From JAGTVB01 sp964624765 (GTDB lineage: Bacteria; Pseudomonadota; Gammaproteobacteria; HK1), in assembly GCA_964624765.1 (NCBI GenBank), contig CAZUZO010000016.1, forward strand, positions 1 to 34,236: a stretch of 34,236 nucleotides of DNA, given 5' to 3'. A model generated the notes under the pieces. It had not been told where the DNA came from, did no database searches, and saw nothing but the letters and a program-made list of their open reading frames with translations. The translations under genes and the position numbers were made by a program. Positions 15,031-23,050 of the stretch are shown here, in pieces (the stretch's first letter is position 1; every line of letters starts with the position of its first letter).

Positions 15031-18000
15031 GTGGATGCAAAACAAGAAGCCGTGCGTCGCTTGCTGCGGACTAACGTCCTGTTTAGCGGCCTCACGGAAA
15101 CCGATCAACGTGTGCTCGATCCGTTGTTTGAGGTGCGCGACTATGGGGCGAATACGACCATCGCTGAGGAAGCCGCACCGCTGGATGCCCTGTATGCCAT
15201 TTGCTCTGGAAGTGTGCGCCTGAAACAAACCCAGGGGGACAAGCGGGCGAGCGTTGGGGAGCTCGGCGTGGGAGCGAGTTTCGGTGAACGCGCTCTGATC
15301 GAGGACGGCACTTGGCCCTACACGGCGGTGGCGAGCGAGCGGGTGACTGTGCTGCGGCTGCCGGGAGACCGAGTGCGGACGCTGCTGGAGCGCCACCCCA
15401 TGATGCGGGAGGCCTTCAGGAGCCGACTCGGGGTGGTGGAGCTCGCGCAACGGCTGCGCGGTATGCTCGGCAGTGCCCGGTACACGCCAGAGGAATTCGC
15501 CAGCATCCTCGATAACATCGGAGTCAAGCATATCCCCAAGGATCAGCCTGTCTTCGCTCAAGGTGCCCAAGATCCCCGCCTTTACTGCGTCGAGAAGGGC
15601 ACCGTTGACCTCGTGCGCCAGCCGTTGTCAGGGGAACCGGTGGTGCTCGATAGGTTGTATCGAGGTGACGTTTTCGGCGAAGGGGGTGCAGTTGAGGAGG
15701 GCGCTGGGCGGCAGCCCCATTCGGCATTGGCGGTGACCGATGCCACGGTGTTGGTTATTCGCCAGGATGCCGTGCAGAAGATCCTGCAGATCAACCCAGG
15801 TCTACACGAGCGGTTGCGGGAACGCCTGCGGCAGCTGCAGCGCAACGAGGAGGAAGAGGTCGCGGTGCGGGCCCGCGCGGAGGGTGTCGATCAGCGCATC
15901 AAGCTAGCCGATGCCGTCACGGAAGAGGAATTTCTCGATCTGGAGCAGCGCGAGAAAATTCGCCGTTTCCCCCTCGTGCGCCAGAACACGGAAGCCGATT
16001 GTGCCGCCGCCTGCCTGACCATGGTGTGTCAGCATTACGGTAAGTCTTTCACCGTCGGGCAGATTCGAGAATTAGCCAATTTGTCCGGTGCCGAGCTGCC
16101 TCCCAATCAGCTGATAACAGGGGCTGAGAATCTTGGCTTGTCTGCTCGTGCCTATGCCCTACAGTTCGAGGATATCAAAACCCTGAAGCTCCCGGGCATC
16201 ATCGGATGGGAGAACTACCACTATGCGGTGATCTATCGGGTCACCAATAAAGAGGTGCAGATCGCTGATCCGTTAGACGGGCTGAAGAAGCTCACCAAGG
16301 AAGAGTTTCTTAAGGGATGGACCGAGGCTCGGGTCACCGGTGTGGCGACCGAGTCCGATCGGGGCGTTTTCATCGCCCTGGAGCCGACGCTGAGCTTTGA
16401 GCAAAAGGCGGTACCGAAGAAACCCATTTACCACTTCATCAATTATATCTTGCCTTATAAACGCTACTTTGGTGAGGCCATGATCGCCGCCCTCACCATC
16501 AATCTTTTGGGGCTAGCCAGCCCCCTCTTTGTCCAGACCATCGTCGACAAAGTGGTGGTGCATCATGACGTGACCCTGCTCAACATGATGCTAGTCGGCA
16601 TGGTGTTGGTCTCTGTGTTTTCGACCTTGAGTTCCATCTCCCAGAGTCTACTGCTGGCACACGTCACGGCACGCATCGATATGCGCATCATGTCGGAATT
16701 CTACCGCCATATCCTCAGCCTGCCCATGAGCTTTTTTCTGACGCGCAACAAGGGGGAGATCTTGGCGCGTTTTGGGGAGAATCAAAAGATCCGCGCCATC
16801 ATATCCGGCTCCACGGTGACGGTGGTCCTCAATACGCTGATGATCATCCTCTATTTTCTCATGATGTTCGGTTACAGCGTGACGTTGACCCTCGTCTTCA
16901 TCGTTTTCATTCCCATGTATCTCAGCGTGATCCTGTACTTCACGCCGCGTATCAAGGCGATTTCACAGGAGATCTTCGAGACCGGTGCGCAATCGCAAGC
17001 GCGTTTGGTGGAGTCGCTCCATGGCATCGAGACGATCAAGGCGACCGCCAACGAGTATATGGCCCGAGCCCATTGGGAGAACGCCTTTGTCGAAAACGTC
17101 AACCGAGGGTTTCGCTCTGCGCGGCTGAACCTCATGTCCAACAGCTTGAACAAGCTGGTGAGCCTCGGCTCGCAGGTGGTTATCCTGTGGCTCGGTGCCA
17201 ACCAGGTCATAGCGGGGCAGATGAGCATCGGTGAGCTGATGGGCTTTAACATGCTCACCGGCATGGTCATCGGGCCCGTGCTGCAGATGGTGGGTCTGTG
17301 GAATAACCTCCTCGAGGTGCGAATCTCGGTGGACCGGGTGGGCGACATCCTCAACGTTGCTCCAGAGCAGGAGCCTATCACCAGCCCGGAGCGCATGCCT
17401 GCCACCTTGACCGAATGCCAGGGCCGCGTCGAGTTCCAGAACGTTGATTTTAGCTATGTGGCGAACGAGAAAGAGAACTTCGTTATGCGGGATTTCAACC
17501 TCACCGTTGAGCCCGGTGAGCGGGTCGCTTTTGTGGGCCCGAGCGGCTGCGGTAAGAGCACCATCGCCAAGATGATCCTGGGTTTCCACATGCCGAAATC
17601 CGGCGAATGTCGCATCGATGGCAAAGACCTTAAGACCCTGGATCTCAGCGCCCTGAGACGCCACATCGGTGTCGTGTTGCAGGACAGCTTCATCGTCGCG
17701 GCGACGGTGGCAGAAAACATTGCCCTGGGGGATCCAGAACCGGACCTGGCGGCCGTCACGGAGGCAGCCCGACTGGCCGGCGCCCACGAGTTTATTATCA
17801 ATTATCCACTCGGTTATCAGACGCCGATTGGGGAGAAGGGGATGGGTATCTCCGGCGGCCAGCGGCAACGTATCTGCATTGCCCGCGCCCTCTATCGAAA
17901 ACCCAGGATTCTCATCTTTGATGAAGCGACCAGTGCGCTGGACAATGAGTCCGAGAAACGCATCCAGGACAACATGAGGGCGATCCTGCGCGGGCGGACC

Positions 18001-18255
18001 TCTTTCACGATCGCCCACCGACTGTCGACCATCATCGATTCAGATACCATCTGCTACATTGCCGATGGCCAAGTGGCAGAGAAGGGAACCCATGAGCAGC
18101 TCACGGATCCGGTGTATTTAACGGCCAATGGTTACAGCGGCCTCTACTATCACCTTGCCCAGAAGCAATTCAATTTGCCCCCGCTCGATCAGGCGCAGCA
18201 GGTGGCCCCCAGCGCCCGAATAGAGCAGCAAGACCTTAGCCTGACCTCGGCCTAG
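15031..18255 (+). CDS. Peptidase-containing ABC exporter with two CNB domains
   Basis: A 1074-residue inner-membrane exporter, GTG start with AAGGGGA upstream. Domain order: two cyclic-nucleotide-binding-like domains (about 15-130 and 155-265), a peptidase C39 domain (about 315-450), an ABC type-1 membrane domain (about 475-740) and the ATPase. The C39 triad is visible: C324 in Q-N-T-E-A-D-C, H397 in HYAV and D413 in ADP, so it should cut leader peptides, unlike HlyB-type pseudo-peptidases. The ATPase has Walker A GPSGCGKST (K842), signature ISGGQ (941 region), Walker B with D964-E965 and H996. Both CNB domains keep FGE but lack the usual phosphate-binding Arg, so ligand binding is doubtful. 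The layout resembles HetC-like and NHLM-type peptide exporters. With HlyD and the TolC set it forms a complete type I system. Substrate unknown. Confidence 0.96.
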   Translation: MDAKQEAVRRLLRTNVLFSGLTETDQRVLDPLFEVRDYGANTTIAEEAAPLDALYAICSGSVRLKQTQGDKRASVGELGVGASFGERALIEDGTWPYTAVASERVTVLRLPGDRVRTLLERHPMMREAFRSRLGVVELAQRLRGMLGSARYTPEEFASILDNIGVKHIPKDQPVFAQGAQDPRLYCVEKGTVDLVRQPLSGEPVVLDRLYRGDVFGEGGAVEEGAGRQPHSALAVTDATVLVIRQDAVQKILQINPGLHERLRERLRQLQRNEEEEVAVRARAEGVDQRIKLADAVTEEEFLDLEQREKIRRFPLVRQNTEADCAAACLTMVCQHYGKSFTVGQIRELANLSGAELPPNQLITGAENLGLSARAYALQFEDIKTLKLPGIIGWENYHYAVIYRVTNKEVQIADPLDGLKKLTKEEFLKGWTEARVTGVATESDRGVFIALEPTLSFEQKAVPKKPIYHFINYILPYKRYFGEAMIAALTINLLGLASPLFVQTIVDKVVVHHDVTLLNMMLVGMVLVSVFSTLSSISQSLLLAHVTARIDMRIMSEFYRHILSLPMSFFLTRNKGEILARFGENQKIRAIISGSTVTVVLNTLMIILYFLMMFGYSVTLTLVFIVFIPMYLSVILYFTPRIKAISQEIFETGAQSQARLVESLHGIETIKATANEYMARAHWENAFVENVNRGFRSARLNLMSNSLNKLVSLGSQVVILWLGANQVIAGQMSIGELMGFNMLTGMVIGPVLQMVGLWNNLLEVRISVDRVGDILNVAPEQEPITSPERMPATLTECQGRVEFQNVDFSYVANEKENFVMRDFNLTVEPGERVAFVGPSGCGKSTIAKMILGFHMPKSGECRIDGKDLKTLDLSALRRHIGVVLQDSFIVAATVAENIALGDPEPDLAAVTEAARLAGAHEFIINYPLGYQTPIGEKGMGISGGQRQRICIARALYRKPRILIFDEATSALDNESEKRIQDNMRAILRGRTSFTIAHRLSTIIDSDTICYIADGQVAEKGTHEQLTDPVYLTANGYSGLYYHLAQKQFNLPPLDQAQQVAPSARIEQQDLSLTSA

Positions 18256-18280
18256 CCCGCCATGTATGGCCAGGGTTAGG
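18251..18280. terminator. Hairpin at the 3' end of the exporter gene
   Basis: CCTAGCCC (18251-18258) pairs with GGGTTAGG (18273-18280) with one G-T wobble. It overlaps the exporter stop codon and lies before the convergent FHA stop. No T-run follows, so if it terminates transcription it is not a classical intrinsic terminator. Confidence 0.3.
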
Positions 18281-18307
18281 TGGCGGACCCCGCATAGAAC
18301 CGTGCGC

Positions 18308-19594
18308 TCATCGGCGGCCGATCACCTGTTGCCAGCGGTTGATGAGCCGTATGTCTTCCTCTTCCACCTCAGCCAGCAGGCGCTGAAATCGCGAATAGGT
18401 AATGGAAAGGGCGACGTGGCCTAGCTTCTTCTTCTCGATGAGGGGAGCTTTGAGGGCATCGACGGCCTGTAGCTCGTAGGGATTGGGTTGCATCGCCTCC
18501 GGGTTGGAAGGATCGGGGAAACGCTGTCGAAACTGTTTGAATCGAGCGAGAATCTCGGCTAGATCCAGCAGGTTGGTGACCTCCAGGATAGCTTCCTGAC
18601 CAGCGCTTCCTTTGCCGGGGGGCAACGATGAGATGCTTTGTTTCGTCTCATTGGCCAGTCGCTCTGCCTGATAGGGATCATCGCCGAGCAGCGCTGCAAA
18701 TTCACGCTCGAAGTCGATAAAAGAGACCCTGGCCTGCAAGGCTCGCAACGAGGCGTTGTGCGGGTAGTTTCGGGTAGCATAGTTGATCTCGGCCACCAGG
18801 TCGCGGATCTCGGTTAGCTCGCGCTGCCCCACCTGGGGAGACGAGACACCGCCGCTTGACCCTTCGTGGTGGTCCAGAAACTGCTGGAATCTTGCTGCCA
18901 ACCCATTGGCTATGGTTTCGCCCTCCTGCGCCGATCGATGCTGCAGGTAGGCGTATCCGCCACCGAAGACGACCAGCCCCAAGAGCAGCATGAATCCATA
19001 TCGAATCACGCGCTGGCGAATATCGAATGTTTCGGCGCCATCGGGGTGTTTTCTCGCTTTGGGAGCGTTTCCTGGAGGCGCACGCGTGTCAGCATTCTCT
19101 GCCGCGGGCGCCTCGTCGGCGGCCACCAATGATTCCAGAACCCCGGCGTGATAAGCGTACATCGTGCCGCCATCACCGAGGTGAGCGGAGGAAGGCGTTT
19201 GTGTCGGCTGGAGGGATTCGGGTCGCTCCAATTCAAAGCGAAACGGGACCGGCCCTAGGCGCACAATGTCTCCGTGGCCGAGCCGCGAACGGGTCACGCG
19301 TTCCTCGTTGACGAAGACGCCGTTAGCGCTTTGTAGATCTTCTATTTCCCAGGAGCCGTCGCTTGGATAAACACGCGCGTGCCGCCGAGAGATCTTCTTG
19401 TAGACCAGGCAGATCGAGTTTTGTGCTCCGCGGCCGATGCTCTGTTCGCCCTCGGTCAGAGGAATCTCGAGGTCTTTGAGGCTATCATCGAAAAGATCGT
19501 CAAGACAGACTAGCCGGGCCCGTGGGCTTGGCCCCGCTGGGGTGCTGCTCTCTTGAATAATGGTGGCGTCGTCGGATCCGCGATCGTTTGGCAA
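18308..19594 (-). CDS. FHA-domain membrane protein
   Basis: A 428-residue protein with an N-terminal forkhead-associated domain (about 45-120): GRG at 55, SRRHA at 69-73, and ANGVFVN at 90-96, all the core phosphothreonine-binding residues. Before it, residues 9-14 read D-A-T-I-I-Q, similar to the N-terminal phospho-acceptor tails of some FHA proteins. One transmembrane helix (about 197-216) follows a Pro/Ala-rich linker; the remaining ~210 residues are helical and unrecognised. Topology should put FHA in the cytoplasm and the helical part in the periplasm. It converges with the exporter gene. A PP2C phosphatase is nearby, but no Ser/Thr kinase is in the window. A role in phospho-controlled assembly of the secretion system, as in type VI systems, is possible but inferred. 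Confidence 0.88.
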   Translation of the reverse strand: MPNDRGSDDATIIQESSTPAGPSPRARLVCLDDLFDDSLKDLEIPLTEGEQSIGRGAQNSICLVYKKISRRHARVYPSDGSWEIEDLQSANGVFVNEERVTRSRLGHGDIVRLGPVPFRFELERPESLQPTQTPSSAHLGDGGTMYAYHAGVLESLVAADEAPAAENADTRAPPGNAPKARKHPDGAETFDIRQRVIRYGFMLLLGLVVFGGGYAYLQHRSAQEGETIANGLAARFQQFLDHHEGSSGGVSSPQVGQRELTEIRDLVAEINYATRNYPHNASLRALQARVSFIDFEREFAALLGDDPYQAERLANETKQSISSLPPGKGSAGQEAILEVTNLLDLAEILARFKQFRQRFPDPSNPEAMQPNPYELQAVDALKAPLIEKKKLGHVALSITYSRFQRLLAEVEEEDIRLINRWQQVIGRR

Positions 19595-19714
19595 GTTCGC
19601 TGCTCTTGTTGCCCCCGCGAGCGCTTACCCGGGTTGGCTATCGCTGGGTGACTGCTCTTGCCCGCTGATATTTCCACTTCCGGGGTTCCGGATCAATGGC
19701 TGCGACGGTGAGGG

Positions 19715-19827
19715 GCCCGAGAGCCAAGTGGGCGGCCCCTAGCGACGAGACATGTCACCTAGATCAGCGAGGAGCGGCCCCTACGCAAAGCTGCTATCGG
19801 GAGGCGTAGCCGGTTTTTCATAAGCCG
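19715..19827 (-). repeat. TIR element, degenerate reverse copy
   Basis: It reads as the reverse complement of the family: GAGAGCCAAGTGGGCGGC, then GACGAGACATGTCA, then GCGAGGAGCGG, then GCTATCGGG and a CCGGTTTTTCATAAGCC end. Many substitutions show it is an old copy; the other end is not resolved. Confidence 0.65.
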
Positions 19828-19917
19828 TTAGACCCGGTGGGGGAACCCAACACCTTGCCCCTTGCGGATGCAGGCATGAACCGTCTGTCCGCGCCGGGGC
19901 GGATAACGATTGCCTCA

Positions 19918-20058
19918 GAGGTTGTGAAAAAACCTGCTACACAACCCGATAGCGGCGTTGGGCGGTGCTCGCTCCTCGCCTATCTATCTGATATGTCTCT
20001 CGGCTTCGCGCCGTCCGCCTGGCTCTTGGGTGGCTCGCGACGGTTATTTCACAACCTC
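19918..20058 (+). repeat. TIR element copy C (forward)
   Basis: A full copy: GAGGTTGTGAAAAAACC left end and GGTTATTTCACAACCTC right end, with the conserved GATAGCGGCGTTGGGCGG and ATCTGATATGTCTCTCGG interior. It lies just downstream of the lipoprotein gene stop and could act as its terminator. Confidence 0.85.
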
Positions 20059-20083
20059 TCGAAGCCTCGTAATGGCCGCTAGC

Positions 20084-20383
20084 CTATTCCATGTCAGCGT
20101 AACGTAATCGGTCTCCCGGCCGGTCCCACTTGACCAGCGAGTCGTTGGAAAAATAAAACCAGTAAGGATCTTCCAGATCACCCCACCACCGGTTATCGTG
20201 GCGGTACTCTATGACTTCGATAGTCTTCCCATCGGTTTGATACGCAGCGATGACCGCGTGCGGCTTGCCGGCCGTGCCGACCACCTGCTGCTTGCTCATT
20301 CCCAGTTGAACGTCCTGAAAAGATGGAGATGCGCAGGCCGCAACGCCTACTACGATTAGGGCGGCCAGAACAACCTGCTTCAT
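20084..20383 (-). CDS. Small lipoprotein, SmpA/BamE-like fold
   Basis: A 99-residue lipoprotein. I prefer the ATG at 20383, which has GGGAGG 8 bases upstream, over a TTG five codons earlier that overlaps the ribosome site. Residues 1-17 are a lipoprotein signal with the lipobox V-A-A-C (Cys17). The mature part has Q-L-G-M-S-K-Q-Q-V-V, A-G-K-P and I-E-V-I-E-Y-R, the pattern of BamE/OmlA-type domains (two helices packed on a small sheet). The gene is monocistronic, between the FHA and PP2C genes. True BamE is usually near fur or recN, so this is more likely a BamE-fold protein of unknown role. Confidence 0.8.
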   Translation of the reverse strand: MKQVVLAALIVVGVAACASPSFQDVQLGMSKQQVVGTAGKPHAVIAAYQTDGKTIEVIEYRHDNRWWGDLEDPYWFYFSNDSLVKWDRPGDRLRYADME

Positions 20384-20483
20384 TGACGATCCTCCCAAGT
20401 GTCATTGGCTATACGTTGTATGCTCGACATTTAATCATACCCGGTGCAGGCACGGCAATTCAGCAGAAGGCATTTACCCTGCT

Positions 20484-21332
20484 TTAGTCGAACCAGGCAA
20501 GCAGGACCGTGACATTATCTTTTCCGCCCGCGGCATTGGCTTGCGCCACTAGGGACTCGCAAGAGGCCTGCAAACGATCCGGCTGGGCGCTGGCCAATGT
20601 CGACTCGATTTGGGTGTCCGATATCATCGAAGTGAGTCCGTCGGTGCAGATCAAGATCAGATCCCCGTGCTGAAGACTCTGCAGGCGAACGTCTGGATTG
20701 ACTCGGGCCGATGAGCCGAGGGAGCGGAGGATGATATTTTGCGACGGCGCGGGACCGATGCGCCCGCTGCTGATCCATTGTTGATAGAGGGTGTGATCGC
20801 GCGTGAGCTGGACCAAGCGGCCGGCACGGTACAAATACAAGCGGCTATCACCGACATGAAAGATGGCCGCTTCATAGAGGACCCCAATGCGCCAGAATCC
20901 GGCGACGGTGGTTCCCATCCCATGACCGTCCGGATAACCCCGCTGCCGATTGAGGTGATGGAGGCGACTATTGGCATAGTCTAGAGCTTCGGTGACGGCC
21001 GCGATCACCGGATTGGGAAGGTCTTCCCAAGTGCTGTCGCTGTCTTCGGTAGCGGTACCGAGAATTTCCGTTGGTTCGTCATCCAGGGGGTGGGTGTATC
21101 GGTTGAGGTAGTCGTGAATCAAGGCCACCACCTGACGGCTCGCGACCTCTCCGGCGTCATGCCCTCCCATGCCATCGGCAACGAGCAGTAGACCGAGCTC
21201 TTCGTCTATACCGTAGCTGTCCTCGTTAAGGTTGCGCGCCAGACCCACGTCACTGACGCAGGCTATCCGCATGGTCGGTTTATGTTGGCCTGTCATCCGA
21301 TTATAAGCTACTGAGAACCTTACCGTTGTCAT
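20484..21332 (-). CDS. PP2C-family serine/threonine phosphatase
   Basis: Up to 282 residues. It should remove phosphate from Ser/Thr using two metal ions. Seen in order: N-E-D at 36-38, the metal motif V-A-D-G-M-G-G (51-57), G-M-G-T-T-V, H-V-G-D-S-R-L-Y, I-C-T-D-G-L-T and G-G-K-D-N-V-T. It is a stand-alone catalytic domain with no membrane segment, like Stp/PppA. The start is uncertain: ATG at 21332, 21296 or 21272 are possible and none has a strong ribosome site; the conserved domain begins at about residue 21, so the last choice would still be complete. It is near the FHA gene but not in one tight operon. The pair suggests reversible phospho-signalling, perhaps of the secretion locus. Confidence 0.93.
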   Translation of the reverse strand: MTTVRFSVAYNRMTGQHKPTMRIACVSDVGLARNLNEDSYGIDEELGLLLVADGMGGHDAGEVASRQVVALIHDYLNRYTHPLDDEPTEILGTATEDSDSTWEDLPNPVIAAVTEALDYANSRLHHLNRQRGYPDGHGMGTTVAGFWRIGVLYEAAIFHVGDSRLYLYRAGRLVQLTRDHTLYQQWISSGRIGPAPSQNIILRSLGSSARVNPDVRLQSLQHGDLILICTDGLTSMISDTQIESTLASAQPDRLQASCESLVAQANAAGGKDNVTVLLAWFD

Positions 21333-21350
21333 GAGAATGTGGCGCCATGG

Positions 21351-21410
21351 TCAACGTTGCGATAGCGGCGTTGGGCAGTGCGCGCTGGTCGTCTATCTAC
21401 TTTGTCTCAC
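21351..21410 (+). repeat. Fragment of the TIR element
   Basis: GTTGCGATAGCGGCGTTGGG followed by a diverged GTCTATCTACTTTGTCTCAC matches the left half of the family; the ends and right half are missing. Confidence 0.6.
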
Positions 21411-21627
21411 ACCAAGGGGTTGAAGACCGCATGGAGTAAGCTTCACCCAATGCCGCGACGAGACCCTAGTTAATGCGACATCTTGCCAGCGTCAGTTACG
21501 TCAGCCTCGCGAGCCGTGGCTCCTTCCCGTATGGTCTAGTCTTCGCTTAGGTCTGTCAATATAACCGCGGATGGCGTCAGGGCGTTGCGGGAAGGCTTAG
21601 AGTCGTGGAATATAGCCGGGAGACTGA

Positions 21628-21768
21628 GAGCTTGTGAAAAAACCTGCTACACGACACGATAGCGGCGTTGGGCGGTGCTCGCTCCTCGCCTATCTATTTG
21701 ATATGTCTCGTCGCTGCGCGCCGTCCGCCTGGCTCTCGGGTCGCTCTCGACGGTTTTTTCACAAGCTC
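21628..21768 (+). repeat. TIR element copy E (best preserved)
   Basis: It has perfect terminal inverted repeats, GAGCTTGTGAAAAAACC and GGTTTTTTCACAAGCTC, around the conserved interior. CTGAG flanks both sides, but the terminal sequences partly overlap it, so a target duplication is not proven. Confidence 0.9.
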
Positions 21769-21858
21769 TGAGTCGAATGCCGATGCTGTTGTCAAGTTCG
21801 CGTCGAGGGTGCGGGCGGTTGATCGGGTTGCTCGACCCTAGCCATCCTTGGCGACTCG

Positions 21859-21880
21859 ATTCCGGCTTCCTAGCCGGAAT
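21859..21880. repeat. REP-like palindrome
   Basis: ATTCCGGC (21859-21866) and GCCGGAAT (21873-21880) form a perfect 8-bp stem with a 6-base loop, followed by GACGGGCG. The form ATTCCGGC-loop-GCCGGAATGAC is a common dispersed extragenic palindrome in many proteobacteria. Confidence 0.65.
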
Positions 21881-22012
21881 GACGGGCGTATTCGGCTGGA
21901 CTCGATGGGTTAGCCAGCGGAACGCATTTCCCCTGAACCCTGAGAGGTGCACAATGCCGGTTGGAAGGCGCGATCGGTTTATTGACAGCTTTCGAACCAC
22001 GAGGTCACGAGC

Positions 22013-23050
22013 ATGTCACGGATTAAAATAGGGCTTTTTTCTCCCCCGGGCGATAAACAAACCGGCATGTTGCAACGCAAGCTGGATGAGGTGGCGCCTG
22101 GGACCTGTTTTTGGTTTACCGTTCCGGAGGCGGGAAATCCCCCGGTTGTCCTCGACAGCCGGGGGGTAGAGTGGGATGGAGTCAATGTCAGTGAGCTCCA
22201 ATGCGGCTACATTCATGGCTTCCGCTATGCCAATCCGGCCATCCCTCGAGCATTGGAGGATGCCGACTGGACTCTCTGGCAGACCGACTACATCATGGAT
22301 CAACAGCGAGCGAGCTTTGTACACAGTGCCTTTTCCGAACTGGAGCGGCGAGGGGTACTCCTGTTCAATCCGCCCGCAGCGCACGTCGCCGCGTTTGCGC
22401 TACCGGATCTGTTGGCACGGCTAGGACAGCATGGCTTTCGAGTGCCGCGGCTCATTTGCACTAACGATCGAGAGGCCGCCGATGTGTTTTGTGACCAGCT
22501 CAGTTTAAGCGCTTGGCGGCCGGTCACCGCGCGCGCGCCTTGGCAGCGCTGTACCCCCTACCGCAGGGATCGAGTGATGGGGCTGGATAGACCTCCTGTC
22601 CTGATCGCAGAGATCGTCGATGGACCGATGATCCGGGCTTACCTATTTGACGGGAAACCGCTACTGATGGTTAAAGCCCAGGCCCCCGCCTTTGTCCCAC
22701 CCCTTGAGCGGTTAGAGGTCTTCACCAGCGTGGAATGCCCTGAGGCGCATCGCGATCTGGAACGTCTCGCAGGAGCGCTGCAGCTACGCTGGGCCACCGT
22801 GTCTTATGTCGTCAAGAATAGTGAGCCTTGGATCTACGGGATAGACCCTGATCCGATGTGGATGGAGTTGCCGGAGCCCTATCGCGACCGGGTGGTCACC
22901 GGGCTTGCTCAGGGTTTAATGGGTGAGGATGTGATGGTGCTCGGTGCGATTACGGACGCACCTCAGGCGCGGGATACGTTGTTTCTGCGGCGCATGCTGC
23001 AACCGTTGTTTGAGCTTGAACATTGCAAGTACCATCCTGGCGATGCTTAA
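22013..23050 (+). CDS. ATP-grasp-fold protein, degenerate partner
   Basis: A 345-residue paralogue of the convergent neighbour. Shared landmarks are the N-terminal domain with W-D-G-V, G-Y-I-H, L-F-N-P (117-120), F-R-V-P-R-L-I-C-T-N-D and L-I-A-E-I-V-D-G-P (198-205). The nucleotide-binding Lys region is replaced (R169 in A-W-R-P-V-T), the glycine-rich loop is absent, and the metal site reads D278-P-D280 where the partner has D-x-N. It may have lost ligase activity or act as a substrate-binding partner. GAGGT lies 7 bases before ATG. It shares a TTAA with the opposite gene: TAA stops at 23048-23050 here and 23047-23049 on the other strand. The T-N-D segment resembles that of graspetide-type ligases (MvdC/MvdD-like), a family link I infer from motif only. 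Confidence 0.75.
   Translation: MSRIKIGLFSPPGDKQTGMLQRKLDEVAPGTCFWFTVPEAGNPPVVLDSRGVEWDGVNVSELQCGYIHGFRYANPAIPRALEDADWTLWQTDYIMDQQRASFVHSAFSELERRGVLLFNPPAAHVAAFALPDLLARLGQHGFRVPRLICTNDREAADVFCDQLSLSAWRPVTARAPWQRCTPYRRDRVMGLDRPPVLIAEIVDGPMIRAYLFDGKPLLMVKAQAPAFVPPLERLEVFTSVECPEAHRDLERLAGALQLRWATVSYVVKNSEPWIYGIDPDPMWMELPEPYRDRVVTGLAQGLMGEDVMVLGAITDAPQARDTLFLRRMLQPLFELEHCKYHPGDA

Larger units (their letters stand above)
19595..20083. other. Intergenic region upstream of the FHA gene
   Basis: The 489-base gap holds two members of the short repeat family in opposite orientations (19715-19827 and 19918-20058) and presumably the FHA promoter. No gene was recognised. Confidence 0.5.
21333..22012. other. 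680-base intergenic region with several repeats
   Basis: It contains a partial repeat (21351-21410), a complete TIR element (21628-21768) and a REP-like hairpin (21859-21880). Positions 21411-21627 show nothing recognisable. The promoter of the ATP-grasp gene should be within 21881-22012 but no clear -35/-10 pair is visible. Confidence 0.5.

Noticed and set aside
21628..21780. CTGAG target-site duplication around repeat copy E
   Set aside because: CTGAG occurs on both sides, but it partly overlaps the terminal repeat and other copies show no matching duplication.
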